From contig NZ_JUGR01000001.1 of assembly GCF_000800015.1 (NCBI RefSeq), forward strand, positions 1,116,001 through 1,180,000: a stretch of 64,000 bases of DNA. Reading direction: 5' to 3'. Below are positions 10,331 through 18,130 of this stretch, one piece after another. The notes beneath the pieces are model-generated. The model saw only the letters and a list, made by a program, of their open reading frames with translations, was not told where the DNA came from and made no database searches. Numbering within the stretch: position 1 is the first letter of the stretch; each line of letters opens with the position of its first letter. The translations under genes were made by a program, and so were the position numbers. Origin of the DNA: Terriglobus sp. TAA 43 (lineage in GTDB: Bacteria > Acidobacteriota > Terriglobia > Terriglobales > Acidobacteriaceae).

Positions 10331-11530
10331 TTACTGCAGCAGCTTCGTTACTTCCTGCTGCACGCTGTTGGCCTGGGCCAGAGCGCTGATACCGGTCTGC
10401 GACAGCACCTGGTACTTCGACAGGTTCGAAGCAGCCTGACCATAGTCGGTGGCGCGGATGTTGTCCTCGGCCGCCGTCAGGTTCGTCTGTTCATTGCTCG
10501 CAACGGACTGTGCAGAGGCAAGCTGGTTGATGTTCGCGCCGATGGTGCCGCGCTGGAAGGCCACATCGCCGATGGCCGTCGTCAGTGCCGTCAGCACGTT
10601 CTTTGCAGAGCTTGCCGTCAGCGCGCTCACGGTGGAAGCGGTGAAGTCTACGCCTGAACCCGTACCGCTGGCAGGAGTCGTATCACTGAGGCTGCTGCCG
10701 GTGGTGTCCAGATCGCTCGATGCAGCCGTCGGGCCAGAGATGGTCAGCGCCCCCGTGGTGGAATTATAAGCAGCAGTGATACCAGCACCCTGATAGGTGG
10801 TATCGGCGTTGATCTGCGTTGCGAGAGCAGACATCGAGGTGCCCGACGCAATGGTAATGCTGTGCGAGCTACCCGTGCCCACAGCCAGTGCCAGAGTTCC
10901 CGACACCGTGTTTGTCGTGGCTCCGAGCGTCAGCGTCGTCGTTGAAGCTGCAGATGACGACGATGTGGATGGTGTGGTCAGAGAAACCGCCGCAGACGTG
11001 CTTGTGGCTGCAGATGTTCCCACGCTGCTGGTGGACAGGGTGCCCACGGTGTCGCTGTACGTTGCCGATCCAGCCGTCGTGCCATCGGATACGAAGAAGT
11101 TACGTGCCGTGCTGGAGAACACAGACGTTCCGTTGAAGTTTGTGGTGGTGCCGATGTTGTTAATCTGCGTCAGGATGTTCTGATACTCCTGGTTTGCAGA
11201 CGACACCTGCGAGGAGCTCAGCGTACCGTTGGCGGCCTGCGTTGCGAGTGTGACTGCGCGGTTCAGAAGCGAAGTCACCTGTGAAAGAGCGCCGTCTGCC
11301 GTCTGCAACAGACCGGTAGCGTCGCTTGCATTGCGGCTGGACTGCGCCAACGCAGTTTCGTTTGCGGCAAGACCATCTGCAACAGCAAGGCCTGCAGCGT
11401 CATCTGCACCACTGTTAATACGTGAGCCCGACGACAACTGCTGCAACGTCTTGGAAAGGTTGTTTTGGGTTGCGCTCAAGTTGTTCTGAGCGTAGATGGC
11501 CGAAATGTTATTTAGTACACCGAGGGACAT
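10331..11530 (-). CDS. fliC: Flagellin
   Basis: A 399-residue flagellin. The N-terminal D0/D1 part (NNISAIYAQNNLSATQNNL, then LSSGSRINSGADDAAGLAVA) and the C-terminal part (about 305-399, ending in the helical NSVQQEVTKLLQ) are well conserved. The centre (about 150-300) is Ser/Thr/Ala-rich, variable and surface-exposed in the filament. AGGAGA precedes the ATG. A sigma-28-like promoter lies about 70 bases upstream. The gene is transcribed toward fliD-fliS, whose products cap and chaperone it. It is the only flagellin copy in the window. Confidence 0.95.
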   Translation of the reverse strand: MSLGVLNNISAIYAQNNLSATQNNLSKTLQQLSSGSRINSGADDAAGLAVADGLAANETALAQSSRNASDATGLLQTADGALSQVTSLLNRAVTLATQAANGTLSSSQVSSANQEYQNILTQINNIGTTTNFNGTSVFSSTARNFFVSDGTTAGSATYSDTVGTLSTSSVGTSAATSTSAAVSLTTPSTSSSSAASTTTLTLGATTNTVSGTLALAVGTGSSHSITIASGTSMSALATQINADTTYQGAGITAAYNSTTGALTISGPTAASSDLDTTGSSLSDTTPASGTGSGVDFTASTVSALTASSAKNVLTALTTAIGDVAFQRGTIGANINQLASAQSVASNEQTNLTAAEDNIRATDYGQAASNLSKYQVLSQTGISALAQANSVQQEVTKLLQ

Positions 11531-11601
11531 GTGCGTTTCTCCTGATTCAGCGAGATTGTGAAGTGAGTTCCCAACGCCGTTTCCCTGGCGCTCAACACAC
11601 T

Positions 11602-11628
11602 CATCGGCGCCTCCTCATATCCCTTGAG
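11602..11628 (-). promoter_or_regulatory. Sigma-28-type promoter of flagellin
   Basis: Minus strand TCAA, 15 bases, then GCCGATGA. The sigma-28 (FliA) consensus is TAAA-N15-GCCGATAA, so each box has one mismatch and the spacing is exact. Transcription would start about 65 bases upstream of the flagellin ATG. Confidence 0.6.
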
Positions 11629-11696
11629 AAAAAACTTTCCTGTTCCGCTTTGTGACATCGCAGTCTGCGGCTTTCGTGCATATATGGAACGGAAAT

Positions 11697-11723
11697 TCAT
11701 TTCTTTCCTCTTCCTGCCGATAC
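11697..11723 (+). promoter_or_regulatory. Sigma-28-type promoter of flbD-motAB
   Basis: GCCGATAC at 11716-11723 matches 7 of 8 bases of the FliA -10 consensus. TCAT lies 15 bases upstream and is a poor -35. Transcription would begin about 20 bases before the flbD ATG. It faces away from the flagellin promoter. Confidence 0.45.
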
Positions 11724-11748
11724 AAAGAACGAATACAGAAGGTTCGTC

Positions 11749-12000
11749 ATGATTGAACTAACCCGCCTCAACGGCCATATCTTTGTTGTGAATAGCGATC
11801 TGATCAAACTGGCCGAAGCTATACCTGACACCACACTCACACTCGTCACAGGCGAAAAGATCGTCGTTCTGGAAACCTGTGCCGACGTTCTTACGCGCAC
11901 AATGCAATATCGCTCCAACGTGTTGCACAACGCATGGCCTTCTGCCGATGCTGCGATCAGTGCGCACCTTGCACTGCACGCAGCACAGCATCACTCCTAA
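11749..12000 (+). CDS. flbD: FlbD family flagellar protein
   Basis: An 83-residue protein beginning MIELTRLNGHIFVVNSDLIK, the hallmark start of the small FlbD family found in flagellar operons of Firmicutes and other phyla; it is unrelated to the Caulobacter regulator of the same name. The family continues with T-x-T-L-x-x-G-x-K-x-V-V, seen here as TTLTLVTGEKIVV. The role is poorly known but tied to swarming and motility. AGAAGG lies 6 bases before the ATG. The gene is 24 bases upstream of motA and presumably co-transcribed. Confidence 0.8.
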   Translation: MIELTRLNGHIFVVNSDLIKLAEAIPDTTLTLVTGEKIVVLETCADVLTRTMQYRSNVLHNAWPSADAAISAHLALHAAQHHS

Positions 12001-12024
12001 CTTTTTCGGAGATGGAGACACACA

Positions 12025-12786
12025 ATGGATATCGCAAGCATCGGAGGCATTGTCATCGCCCTCGTTGCCATCCTTGGCGCCATGATGATGGAAGGCGGCA
12101 ACCTCGGCCAAATCACCCAACTTACGGCTGCCATGATCGTCCTCGGAGGCACTATCGGCGCATGTGCTGTGCAATTCCCCCTGAATGTCCTCATCGCTTC
12201 CGCCAAGGGCGTTGTTGGTGTCTTCCTGCACAAAGGTGCGGATGAAGATGCAGTGTTGAAGCAGATTGTCGAATTTGCAAATAAGGCTCGTAAAAGCGGG
12301 ATCGTCTCGCTCGACGCGGATCTCGCCACCGTCAAAGATCCTTTCTTGAAACAAGGCCTGATGCTCGCCGTGGATGGCACTGAGTCCAGCGAAGTCCGCA
12401 AGATCATGCAGCTCGAGATCGACAACAAGAGCGAGATGGAAGAGAAAATTCCCGCTGTACTGGAATCCGCGGGCGCCTTTTCACCTACCGTCGGCATCAT
12501 CGGCGCTGTGCTTGGACTCATTCAGGTAATGCAGCACCTCGACAACATCGACGAAGTGGGTAAAGGCATCGCTGTCGCGTTCGTCGCCACGATTTACGGT
12601 GTCGCGCTCGCGAATCTCTTCTGTCTTCCTGCTGCGGGCAAGCTAAAGATCCGCCATAAGGAACACTTGATGATGCAGGAGATGATGCTCGAAGGCGTCA
12701 TCAGCATCCTGGAAGGCCTGAATCCACGCATGATTGAAACTAAGCTGAAAACCTTCCTTGCTCACGGCCACACAGAGGCTGCATAG
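12025..12786 (+). CDS. motA: MotA flagellar stator subunit
   Basis: A 253-residue inner-membrane protein with four hydrophobic segments (about 5-24, 32-55, 150-172 and 182-205) and a large cytoplasmic loop between the second and third. The loop contains charged residues expected to contact FliG. The stretch AGAFSPTVGIIGAVLGLIQVM is the conserved third helix lining the ion path in MotA/PomA. With MotB it forms the 5:2 ion-driven stator. GGAGA precedes the ATG. MotB begins two bases after its stop codon. Confidence 0.93.
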   Translation: MDIASIGGIVIALVAILGAMMMEGGNLGQITQLTAAMIVLGGTIGACAVQFPLNVLIASAKGVVGVFLHKGADEDAVLKQIVEFANKARKSGIVSLDADLATVKDPFLKQGLMLAVDGTESSEVRKIMQLEIDNKSEMEEKIPAVLESAGAFSPTVGIIGAVLGLIQVMQHLDNIDEVGKGIAVAFVATIYGVALANLFCLPAAGKLKIRHKEHLMMQEMMLEGVISILEGLNPRMIETKLKTFLAHGHTEAA

Positions 12787-12788
12787 CC

Positions 12789-13658
12789 ATGGGCAAGAAG
12801 AAGCATGCCGAGCACGTAAATCATGAACGATGGCTCGTTTCCTGGGCTGACCTCCTCACACTGCTCTTCGCCTTCTTCGTTGTGATGTTTGCATCCAGTT
12901 CCAGTGACAAGAAGAAGGCAGCCAAGATGGCCATGGCGATGCAGACTGCGTTCCAACAGACTGGCGGCTTCGATGCTCATGCGAAGACACCACCACTTGC
13001 GCCAGGAGCAGGCACCAGCAACGGCGCACCCATGCCGCTGGAGATGCCCATCGAGACACCTCTTATCGAGGGCAGCAAAGGCGAGGGAAAGGAGGATGCC
13101 GCCAGAGACGAGATTGCAAGCGCACTCGCTGCCGCAGTGCAGCAACACATGGTCACCATCCGTAACAACGACGAGGGAACAACGTTGTCGCTCGACAGCG
13201 CGGGCTTCTTCGACTCAGGGAACGCAGAGGTAAAGCCCTCTGCACTAGCGATTCTGACAAAGATTGCGCGAGCGCTTCCCATCGGCCCTACACGCATTGA
13301 AGGGCACACGGACAATCAGCCCATACACACGGCACAATTCCGTTCCAACTGGGAACTATCCACGGCACGCGCTGCATCCATCGCGCAGGTTCTCATGATG
13401 AGCAGCATCAACTCACCCGCGAACTTCACTCTTGCGGGCTACGGTGAATTTCACCCCATCGCAGGCAACAACACCGCCGAAGGCCGCGCCGCCAATCGGC
13501 GCGTTGACATTGTCCTGTTGCGCACAAAAACAGCAATCCCCGTAGCGAACAACAAGTCGAATGAAACAAAAAAGCCTCGTGGCATCTCTGCCAACGAGGC
13601 TCCTCCATTACCATTCGCAACGCGATCTAATTCGTCACGCCCAACCCATTTGAACTAA
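12789..13658 (+). CDS. motB: MotB flagellar stator subunit
   Basis: A 289-residue protein. One N-terminal membrane helix carries Asp21 in SWADLLTLLFAFFVVMF, the ion-binding aspartate. A Pro/Gly-rich plug and linker covers about 60-100, and an OmpA-like peptidoglycan-binding domain covers about 120-250 (EGHTDNQPI, NWELSTARA, GRAANRRVDIVL). The last 40 residues are a low-complexity Asn/Ser/Pro tail. This tail is encoded by DNA that, on the other strand, forms the terminator of the convergent DedA gene, so it may be a recent extension. The stop overlaps the end of that gene by 4 bases. Confidence 0.92.
   Translation: MGKKKHAEHVNHERWLVSWADLLTLLFAFFVVMFASSSSDKKKAAKMAMAMQTAFQQTGGFDAHAKTPPLAPGAGTSNGAPMPLEMPIETPLIEGSKGEGKEDAARDEIASALAAAVQQHMVTIRNNDEGTTLSLDSAGFFDSGNAEVKPSALAILTKIARALPIGPTRIEGHTDNQPIHTAQFRSNWELSTARAASIAQVLMMSSINSPANFTLAGYGEFHPIAGNNTAEGRAANRRVDIVLLRTKTAIPVANNKSNETKKPRGISANEAPPLPFATRSNSSRPTHLN
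13568..13601 (-). terminator. Rho-independent terminator of the DedA gene, inside motB
   Basis: Minus strand AGCCTCGTTGGCA, loop, TGCCACGAGGCT followed by six T residues; one unpaired base in the stem. It begins 54 bases after the DedA stop and lies entirely within the motB reading frame. Confidence 0.8.
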
Positions 13659-14296
13659 GCCTCAACGGGCGCGTTGCGATTCTTCAGGTGCGTCCACACG
13701 AACCAGACGATTGCAACAAGAATCACCAGGATGATGGCCGCATCTGCCTTGTGCAGAATCCGCTTCAGTGTGCTGTGCGGATCGTTCCAGCTTGCACCCG
13801 CTTTCATGCCCACATAAGCCAACGCAAAGCACCACGGCCATGAGCCGATGAACGTGTAGATGTGGAAGCGAAGCTGCGGCATACGTGCAATCCCAGCGGG
13901 TAGCGCAATAAACGTGCGCACCACCGGCAGCAGACGTCCGATCAACACCGTGATCTCGCCATACTTCTTGAAGTAGTGATCCACGCGGTCCAGATCCTTG
14001 TGGCTCATCAGCACGTAACGACCAAACCGCTCCACCAGCGGACGACCGCCGTAAGCACCAATCCAATACGCAATCACTGACCCAAGATTGCAGCCAATCG
14101 CGCCAGCCGTTGCAGCAAGATAGAGATTCATCTTGCCCAGGCTGACTACAAATCCAGCAAACGGCATGATGATTTCGCTTGGCAGAGGAATGCAGGCGGA
14201 CTCAATCGCCATCAGCAGCGCTACGCCGGGATATCCAATCGCGGTGATCAGGTGAGTGACGTAGGGCAGCAGGAAGTCAATGATCTTTTCGGTCAT
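13655..14296 (-). CDS. DedA family membrane protein
   Basis: A 213-residue integral membrane protein of the DedA/SNARE-associated (VTT) family. It has conserved E-(S)-x-x-x-P-x-P-S-E in IESACIPLPSEIIMPFAG (about 31-48) and GRLLPVVRTFIALPAGIARM (about 119-138), which form the re-entrant loops with the key acidic and Arg residues. Members act as undecaprenyl-phosphate or phosphatidylethanolamine flippases and affect membrane potential and drug tolerance. Four to five further hydrophobic segments are visible. The gene converges on motB with a 4-base overlap. Confidence 0.88.
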   Translation of the reverse strand: MTEKIIDFLLPYVTHLITAIGYPGVALLMAIESACIPLPSEIIMPFAGFVVSLGKMNLYLAATAGAIGCNLGSVIAYWIGAYGGRPLVERFGRYVLMSHKDLDRVDHYFKKYGEITVLIGRLLPVVRTFIALPAGIARMPQLRFHIYTFIGSWPWCFALAYVGMKAGASWNDPHSTLKRILHKADAAIILVILVAIVWFVWTHLKNRNAPVEA

Positions 14297-14368
14297 GTCG
14301 GCTTTCTTTCAATGGCTCGCGAGTTTGGGGAAACTTCGCTGAGTATACCCGGCTGATATTCTTAAGGC

Positions 14369-15184
14369 ATGGCAGAAACGAACGCGCCCGAAACAACCGC
14401 CGCCCACACCGTCACTCCCGTCGCCGGACCTCCGGCCGGTTACGGATCGCAGCCCTCGGGCCGTCCGCAACACACACATGGCGGTGGAGCGCCCGTCAAA
14501 CGCCAGATCGTAGCCTTTTCCTTCTACCGCATTCTGCCGGAGTGGAAACGCCTTCCCGCTGCTGAAAAGGCTGCTCAAAAGGCTGCCTTCAATGCCGTCA
14601 TTGAAAAGTGGCAGAAGCCAGGCGCGTTCCTCACCATGACCTACTCCACCGTGGGTACGCGCGGCGATGTGGACATGCTCGTCTGGTCCATCTGCTACTC
14701 CGTGGAAGAGATGAACCGCATGCGCAGCGAACTGCTCTCCACACCGCTCGGTGGCTACCTCGAAATCCCGCATCACTTCCTCTCCATGACGAAGCGTTCG
14801 CAGTACCAGATCGATCGCGAAGACGAGAGCGAAGCAGAAAGCCGCGGCGCCATTCGCCCCGGTGGTCACAAGTACATCTTCGTCTATCCCTTCTGGAAGA
14901 CGCGCCCGTGGTACATGCTTTCGATGGAAGAGCGCCGTCGACTGATGGACGAACACATCCGCGTCGGCCTCGCGTATCCGCGCGTGAAGCTCAACACGAC
15001 GTACTCCTTCGGCATCGACGATCAGGAGTTCGTGGTGGCCTTCGAAACCAACTTCCCGGAAGACTTCGTCGACCTCGTACAGCAGCTTCGCGAAACCGAA
15101 GCCAGCATGTACACGCTGAAGGACTTCCCGATCTTCTCCTGCGTCCGCGTGACGCCCGAAGAGATGCTCGATCGCATCGGCTAA
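14369..15184 (+). CDS. hemQ: Chlorite dismutase-family protein, probable coproheme decarboxylase HemQ
   Basis: A 271-residue protein. The first 40 residues are Pro/Thr/His-rich and probably disordered. The rest is a tandem ferredoxin-like fold of the Cld/HemQ family, with KYIFVYPFWKTRPWYMLSMEERRRLMDEH (about 167-195) matching the YP-x-x-K...WY-x-L-x-x-EER...H stretch. The Tyr needed for coproheme decarboxylation and the proximal His are expected there. Family role: last step of the coproporphyrin-dependent haem pathway. No Arg typical of true chlorite dismutase was confirmed. No other haem gene is adjacent. A terminator follows. Confidence 0.8.
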   Translation: MAETNAPETTAAHTVTPVAGPPAGYGSQPSGRPQHTHGGGAPVKRQIVAFSFYRILPEWKRLPAAEKAAQKAAFNAVIEKWQKPGAFLTMTYSTVGTRGDVDMLVWSICYSVEEMNRMRSELLSTPLGGYLEIPHHFLSMTKRSQYQIDREDESEAESRGAIRPGGHKYIFVYPFWKTRPWYMLSMEERRRLMDEHIRVGLAYPRVKLNTTYSFGIDDQEFVVAFETNFPEDFVDLVQQLRETEASMYTLKDFPIFSCVRVTPEEMLDRIG

Positions 15185-15210
15185 GTAACCTCTGCAAAAA
15201 CACGAGAGAG

Positions 15211-15241
15211 AAAGGGTATGGCTTACGTCATGCCCTTTTTA
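15211..15241 (+). terminator. Terminator of hemQ
   Basis: AAGGGTATG - GCTTACGT - CATGCCCTT (one G-U pair) followed by TTTTT, about 27 bases after the hemQ stop. Confidence 0.8.
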
Positions 15242-15245
15242 TCGC

Positions 15246-15611
15246 TTACGCTTTCCGCGCAGGCTCGCCAAACGTGATCCAGAAGCCATTGCAATCACGC
15301 AAAATAAACTCACGTTGACCGTAAAACGTGTCGTGAGGATCTTCAACCACCTCTGCCTTGTTCCGCATGGAATCAAAAAGCCCATCCACGTCCTCCGTGT
15401 GGATATAAAGATCGGCACTTCTGCGTATATGCTGCGGTGGGTGGCCCCCTGCGCTCAGCGTCAACTCCGCACCACGCCACGACAGTAACGCCCACACAGC
15501 TTCATCGCCGTCCCGGCCAATGTCATGCACAGTAAATCCAAGCTCGGCATACCAAGATGCAGTCCCGATCACATCTGGCACATGCAACATGACAACCATG
15601 CGAGCATCCAT
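15246..15611 (-). CDS. VOC superfamily (glyoxalase/bleomycin-resistance-like) protein
   Basis: A 121-residue protein with the beta-alpha-beta-beta-beta fold of VOC proteins: LHVPDVIGTASWYAELGF at the start of module one and LYIHTEDVDGLFDSM at module two, ending FILRDCNGFWITFGEP. Such small proteins are dioxygenases, isomerases or drug-binding proteins, and the substrate is unknown. The start at 15611 has GAGGGGA 7 bases upstream; an ATG two codons earlier is too close to that site. Its start region overlaps the divergent nth gene's start by a few bases. Confidence 0.75.
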   Translation of the reverse strand: MDARMVVMLHVPDVIGTASWYAELGFTVHDIGRDGDEAVWALLSWRGAELTLSAGGHPPQHIRRSADLYIHTEDVDGLFDSMRNKAEVVEDPHDTFYGQREFILRDCNGFWITFGEPARKA

Positions 15612-15615
15612 AGCC

Positions 15616-16431
15616 ATGTCCCCTCGGCCGGATTACACTGCTCTCGTGCCAGTCAAAGCAACGAAAAAGAAACAAGCCCCCGTGAAAGCCGCTTCCCCAT
15701 CAGCGGCAAAGGCCGTCTCTGCGCGTAAAATCGCCACGAGCGAACCCGTCTCGCCAAAGAAAGCCTTGGGCAAGACGAAGAATCCGCTCGCCCCGGAGCG
15801 CGTGCGCGCCATCATTGACGCGCTGGACCGCACTTACCCCAACGCTACCTGCGCTCTGAATCACCACAACGCGTGGGAACTGCTGGTCGCCACAATTCTC
15901 TCGGCGCAATGCACCGATGTACGCGTGAACATGGTCACTCCTGCGCTGTTTAATGCTTATCCCACACCGCAGGACATGGCGCAAGCTACACCAGAAGCCA
16001 TCCAGCCAATCATCGCTTCCCTCTCCTTCTTCCGCATGAAGGCCAAGTCACTCGTGGGCGCAGCGAAGATTGTCACGGAAGAATTTGGCGGCCACGTCCC
16101 TCAAACCATGGATGAGATGCTGCGCATTCCTGGCGCTGCACGCAAGACCAGCAACGTAGTCCTGGGCACATGGTTCGGTATCCCCACTGGAGTTGTCGTA
16201 GACACGCACGTTCTGCGCTTGTCCCGTCGACTGGAACTCACCACCAACGATGACGCAGTGAAAGTAGAGCGCGACTTGATGCAGATCATCCCACAGGATC
16301 ACTGGATCAGCTTCTCGCACGAACTGATTTATCACGGCCGTCAGATCTGCGAAGCGCGCAAGCCAAAGTGCGTCGATTGCTCCTTAGAAACTCTCTGCAA
16401 CTCCAGCGACAAAACCTGGGCTTCCCACTAG
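15616..16431 (+). CDS. nth: Endonuclease III
   Basis: A 271-residue DNA glycosylase/AP lyase for oxidised pyrimidines. The helix-hairpin-helix IPGAARKTSNVV (171-182) carries catalytic Lys177, and VVDTHVLR carries Asp196. Cys245-x6-Cys252-x2-Cys255-x5-Cys261 binds the [4Fe-4S] cluster. A Lys/Ala/Pro-rich extension of about 57 residues precedes the catalytic domain and may aid DNA binding. The start is uncertain: ATG 15616 is used, GTG 15649 is possible, and neither has a clear ribosome site. A perfect bidirectional terminator follows. Confidence 0.9.
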   Translation: MSPRPDYTALVPVKATKKKQAPVKAASPSAAKAVSARKIATSEPVSPKKALGKTKNPLAPERVRAIIDALDRTYPNATCALNHHNAWELLVATILSAQCTDVRVNMVTPALFNAYPTPQDMAQATPEAIQPIIASLSFFRMKAKSLVGAAKIVTEEFGGHVPQTMDEMLRIPGAARKTSNVVLGTWFGIPTGVVVDTHVLRLSRRLELTTNDDAVKVERDLMQIIPQDHWISFSHELIYHGRQICEARKPKCVDCSLETLCNSSDKTWASH

Positions 16432-16436
16432 CCAAA

Positions 16437-16467
16437 GGAAAAGCCCTCCGATTTGGAGGGCTTTTCC
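16437..16467. terminator. Bidirectional terminator between nth and an amino acid permease
   Basis: Perfect 13-bp stem GGAAAAGCCCTCC-GATTT-GGAGGGCTTTTCC, U-rich on both exits, between convergent genes. Confidence 0.9.
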
Positions 16468-16480
16468 ATACTTCAGTTGT

Positions 16481-18100
16481 TTACAGGTGGTCAACCGGTT
16501 CGGGATCAGGCAGTCCCAACTGCACGCGGCTGTTCTTGCGCGAGTAGGTGAAGTACACCACCATACCGATCACCAGCCATCCGATCAGACGGACCCAGTT
16601 CCAGATGCCCAGCTTGTACATCATGTAGCCGTTGAACAATACACCGAGCACCGGAACTACCGGAATCGGCCATACCAGCGGTGCGCGGAACGGGCGCTCA
16701 CGATCTGGATCGGTCTTGCGCAGCACCATGATCGCAATGCACACGATCACGAACGCCAGCAACGTTCCAATGTTCACCATCTTGCCAATATCGTCGATTG
16801 GCGTAACGGAACCCACAATCGCTGCCAGCACGCCTGCAAGGATGGTGGCCTTCCAGGGGGTGCGGAACTTCGGATGGATAGAGCCAAAGAACTTGTTTGG
16901 CAGCAGACCGTCCTTCGCCATTGCATACAGCACACGCGACTGTCCCAGCAGCATCACCAACATGACGCTGGTAAGGCCCGCCAGTGCGCCGACCGTAATG
17001 ATGTTCGCAGCCCATGCCAGGTTATGCGACAGGAACGCGCTCACCACCGGTGCCTCAATGTTGATGTCGGGCCAGTAGACCATGCCCGTCAGTACGGCCG
17101 CGACGCCGATGTACAGCACGGTGCAGATAATCAGCGAAAGAATGATGCCGATAGGCAGATCGCGCTGCGGGTTCTTGGCTTCCTGTGCCGTTGTCGACAC
17201 CGCATCGAAGCCAATATAGCTGAAGAAGATCAGTCCGGCTGCAGTACCAATGCCGCCCACACCCATGGGTGCGAAAGTGTGCCAGTCACCACCCCAGTTT
17301 GAGTGGCTGATGTAATGCGATCCCAGGCCGATGACGAACAGCACTACTGCGACCTTCATCACGACGATGCCCGCGTTGAACTTCGCCGATTCCTGAATTC
17401 CCACCACCAGAATCGCCGTAATGATCAAGGCGATAATGAACGCTGGCAGGTTGAATCCAATCTCCATGCCGAACAGATGAGGCGCATTCAACAAAGTATG
17501 TGCCTGTTCCGTCAATGCAGCCGGAGCGGCCAGCTTCAGCGCCTCAAGCGCATCAGAAAAGGCCTTCGTTCCCGCAATCAGTTCCGGGTGCTGCGCATGC
17601 AACATCGCACGTGCCACCTGGTCAGTCGCGGTACGCAGACCGGTCCAGTGGTCATACGCCAGCCACAAGGGAAACTTGATGCCGAAGATGTTCAGGAATT
17701 CGATGAAGTGATTCGACCATCCACCTGACACCGTCGAGGCACCCATCGCATATTCCAGCGTCAGGTCCCAGCCGATAATCCACGCGAAAATCTCGCCCAG
17801 CGTTGCATACGCATAGGTGTAGGCAGAACCCGCTAGCGGAATCATTGCAGCGAACTCCGCATAGCAGAGTCCCGCAAACACACAGCCCAGGCCGCTCAGT
17901 ACATAGGACAGGATCAAGGCCGGTCCCGCATTGTGCGCGCCGATGCCCGCAAGCACAAAGATGCCCGCGCCGATGACCGCGCCAACACCCAGCGAAGTCA
18001 AAGCAAACGGCCCAAGCGACCGTTGCAGTGTGTGGGCGCCCTCTTCGCGTGCCTCCGCGAGCAGGACATCCATGGTTTTACGGGCAAAAAGATTCGCCAT
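16481..18100 (-). CDS. APC superfamily amino acid permease, cationic amino acid transporter type
   Basis: A 539-residue inner-membrane transporter with about 12-14 hydrophobic segments. The first helix has GVGAVIGAGIFVLAG (about 38-52), the APC substrate/Na+ motif, and the sixth helix has FFSYIGFDAVSTTAQEAKNPQRDLPIGI (about 293-320), the classic CAT/YfnA signature. An unusually long extracytoplasmic loop lies between helices 4 and 5 (about 145-215). The substrate is probably one or more amino acids but cannot be specified. AGAGGTAA precedes the ATG. A second APC transporter lies 30 bases upstream in the same direction, so the two may form an operon. Confidence 0.88.
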   Translation of the reverse strand: MANLFARKTMDVLLAEAREEGAHTLQRSLGPFALTSLGVGAVIGAGIFVLAGIGAHNAGPALILSYVLSGLGCVFAGLCYAEFAAMIPLAGSAYTYAYATLGEIFAWIIGWDLTLEYAMGASTVSGGWSNHFIEFLNIFGIKFPLWLAYDHWTGLRTATDQVARAMLHAQHPELIAGTKAFSDALEALKLAAPAALTEQAHTLLNAPHLFGMEIGFNLPAFIIALIITAILVVGIQESAKFNAGIVVMKVAVVLFVIGLGSHYISHSNWGGDWHTFAPMGVGGIGTAAGLIFFSYIGFDAVSTTAQEAKNPQRDLPIGIILSLIICTVLYIGVAAVLTGMVYWPDINIEAPVVSAFLSHNLAWAANIITVGALAGLTSVMLVMLLGQSRVLYAMAKDGLLPNKFFGSIHPKFRTPWKATILAGVLAAIVGSVTPIDDIGKMVNIGTLLAFVIVCIAIMVLRKTDPDRERPFRAPLVWPIPVVPVLGVLFNGYMMYKLGIWNWVRLIGWLVIGMVVYFTYSRKNSRVQLGLPDPEPVDHL

Positions 18101-18130
18101 CAGTCGGGTTACCTCTAGAACAAAATCAAA

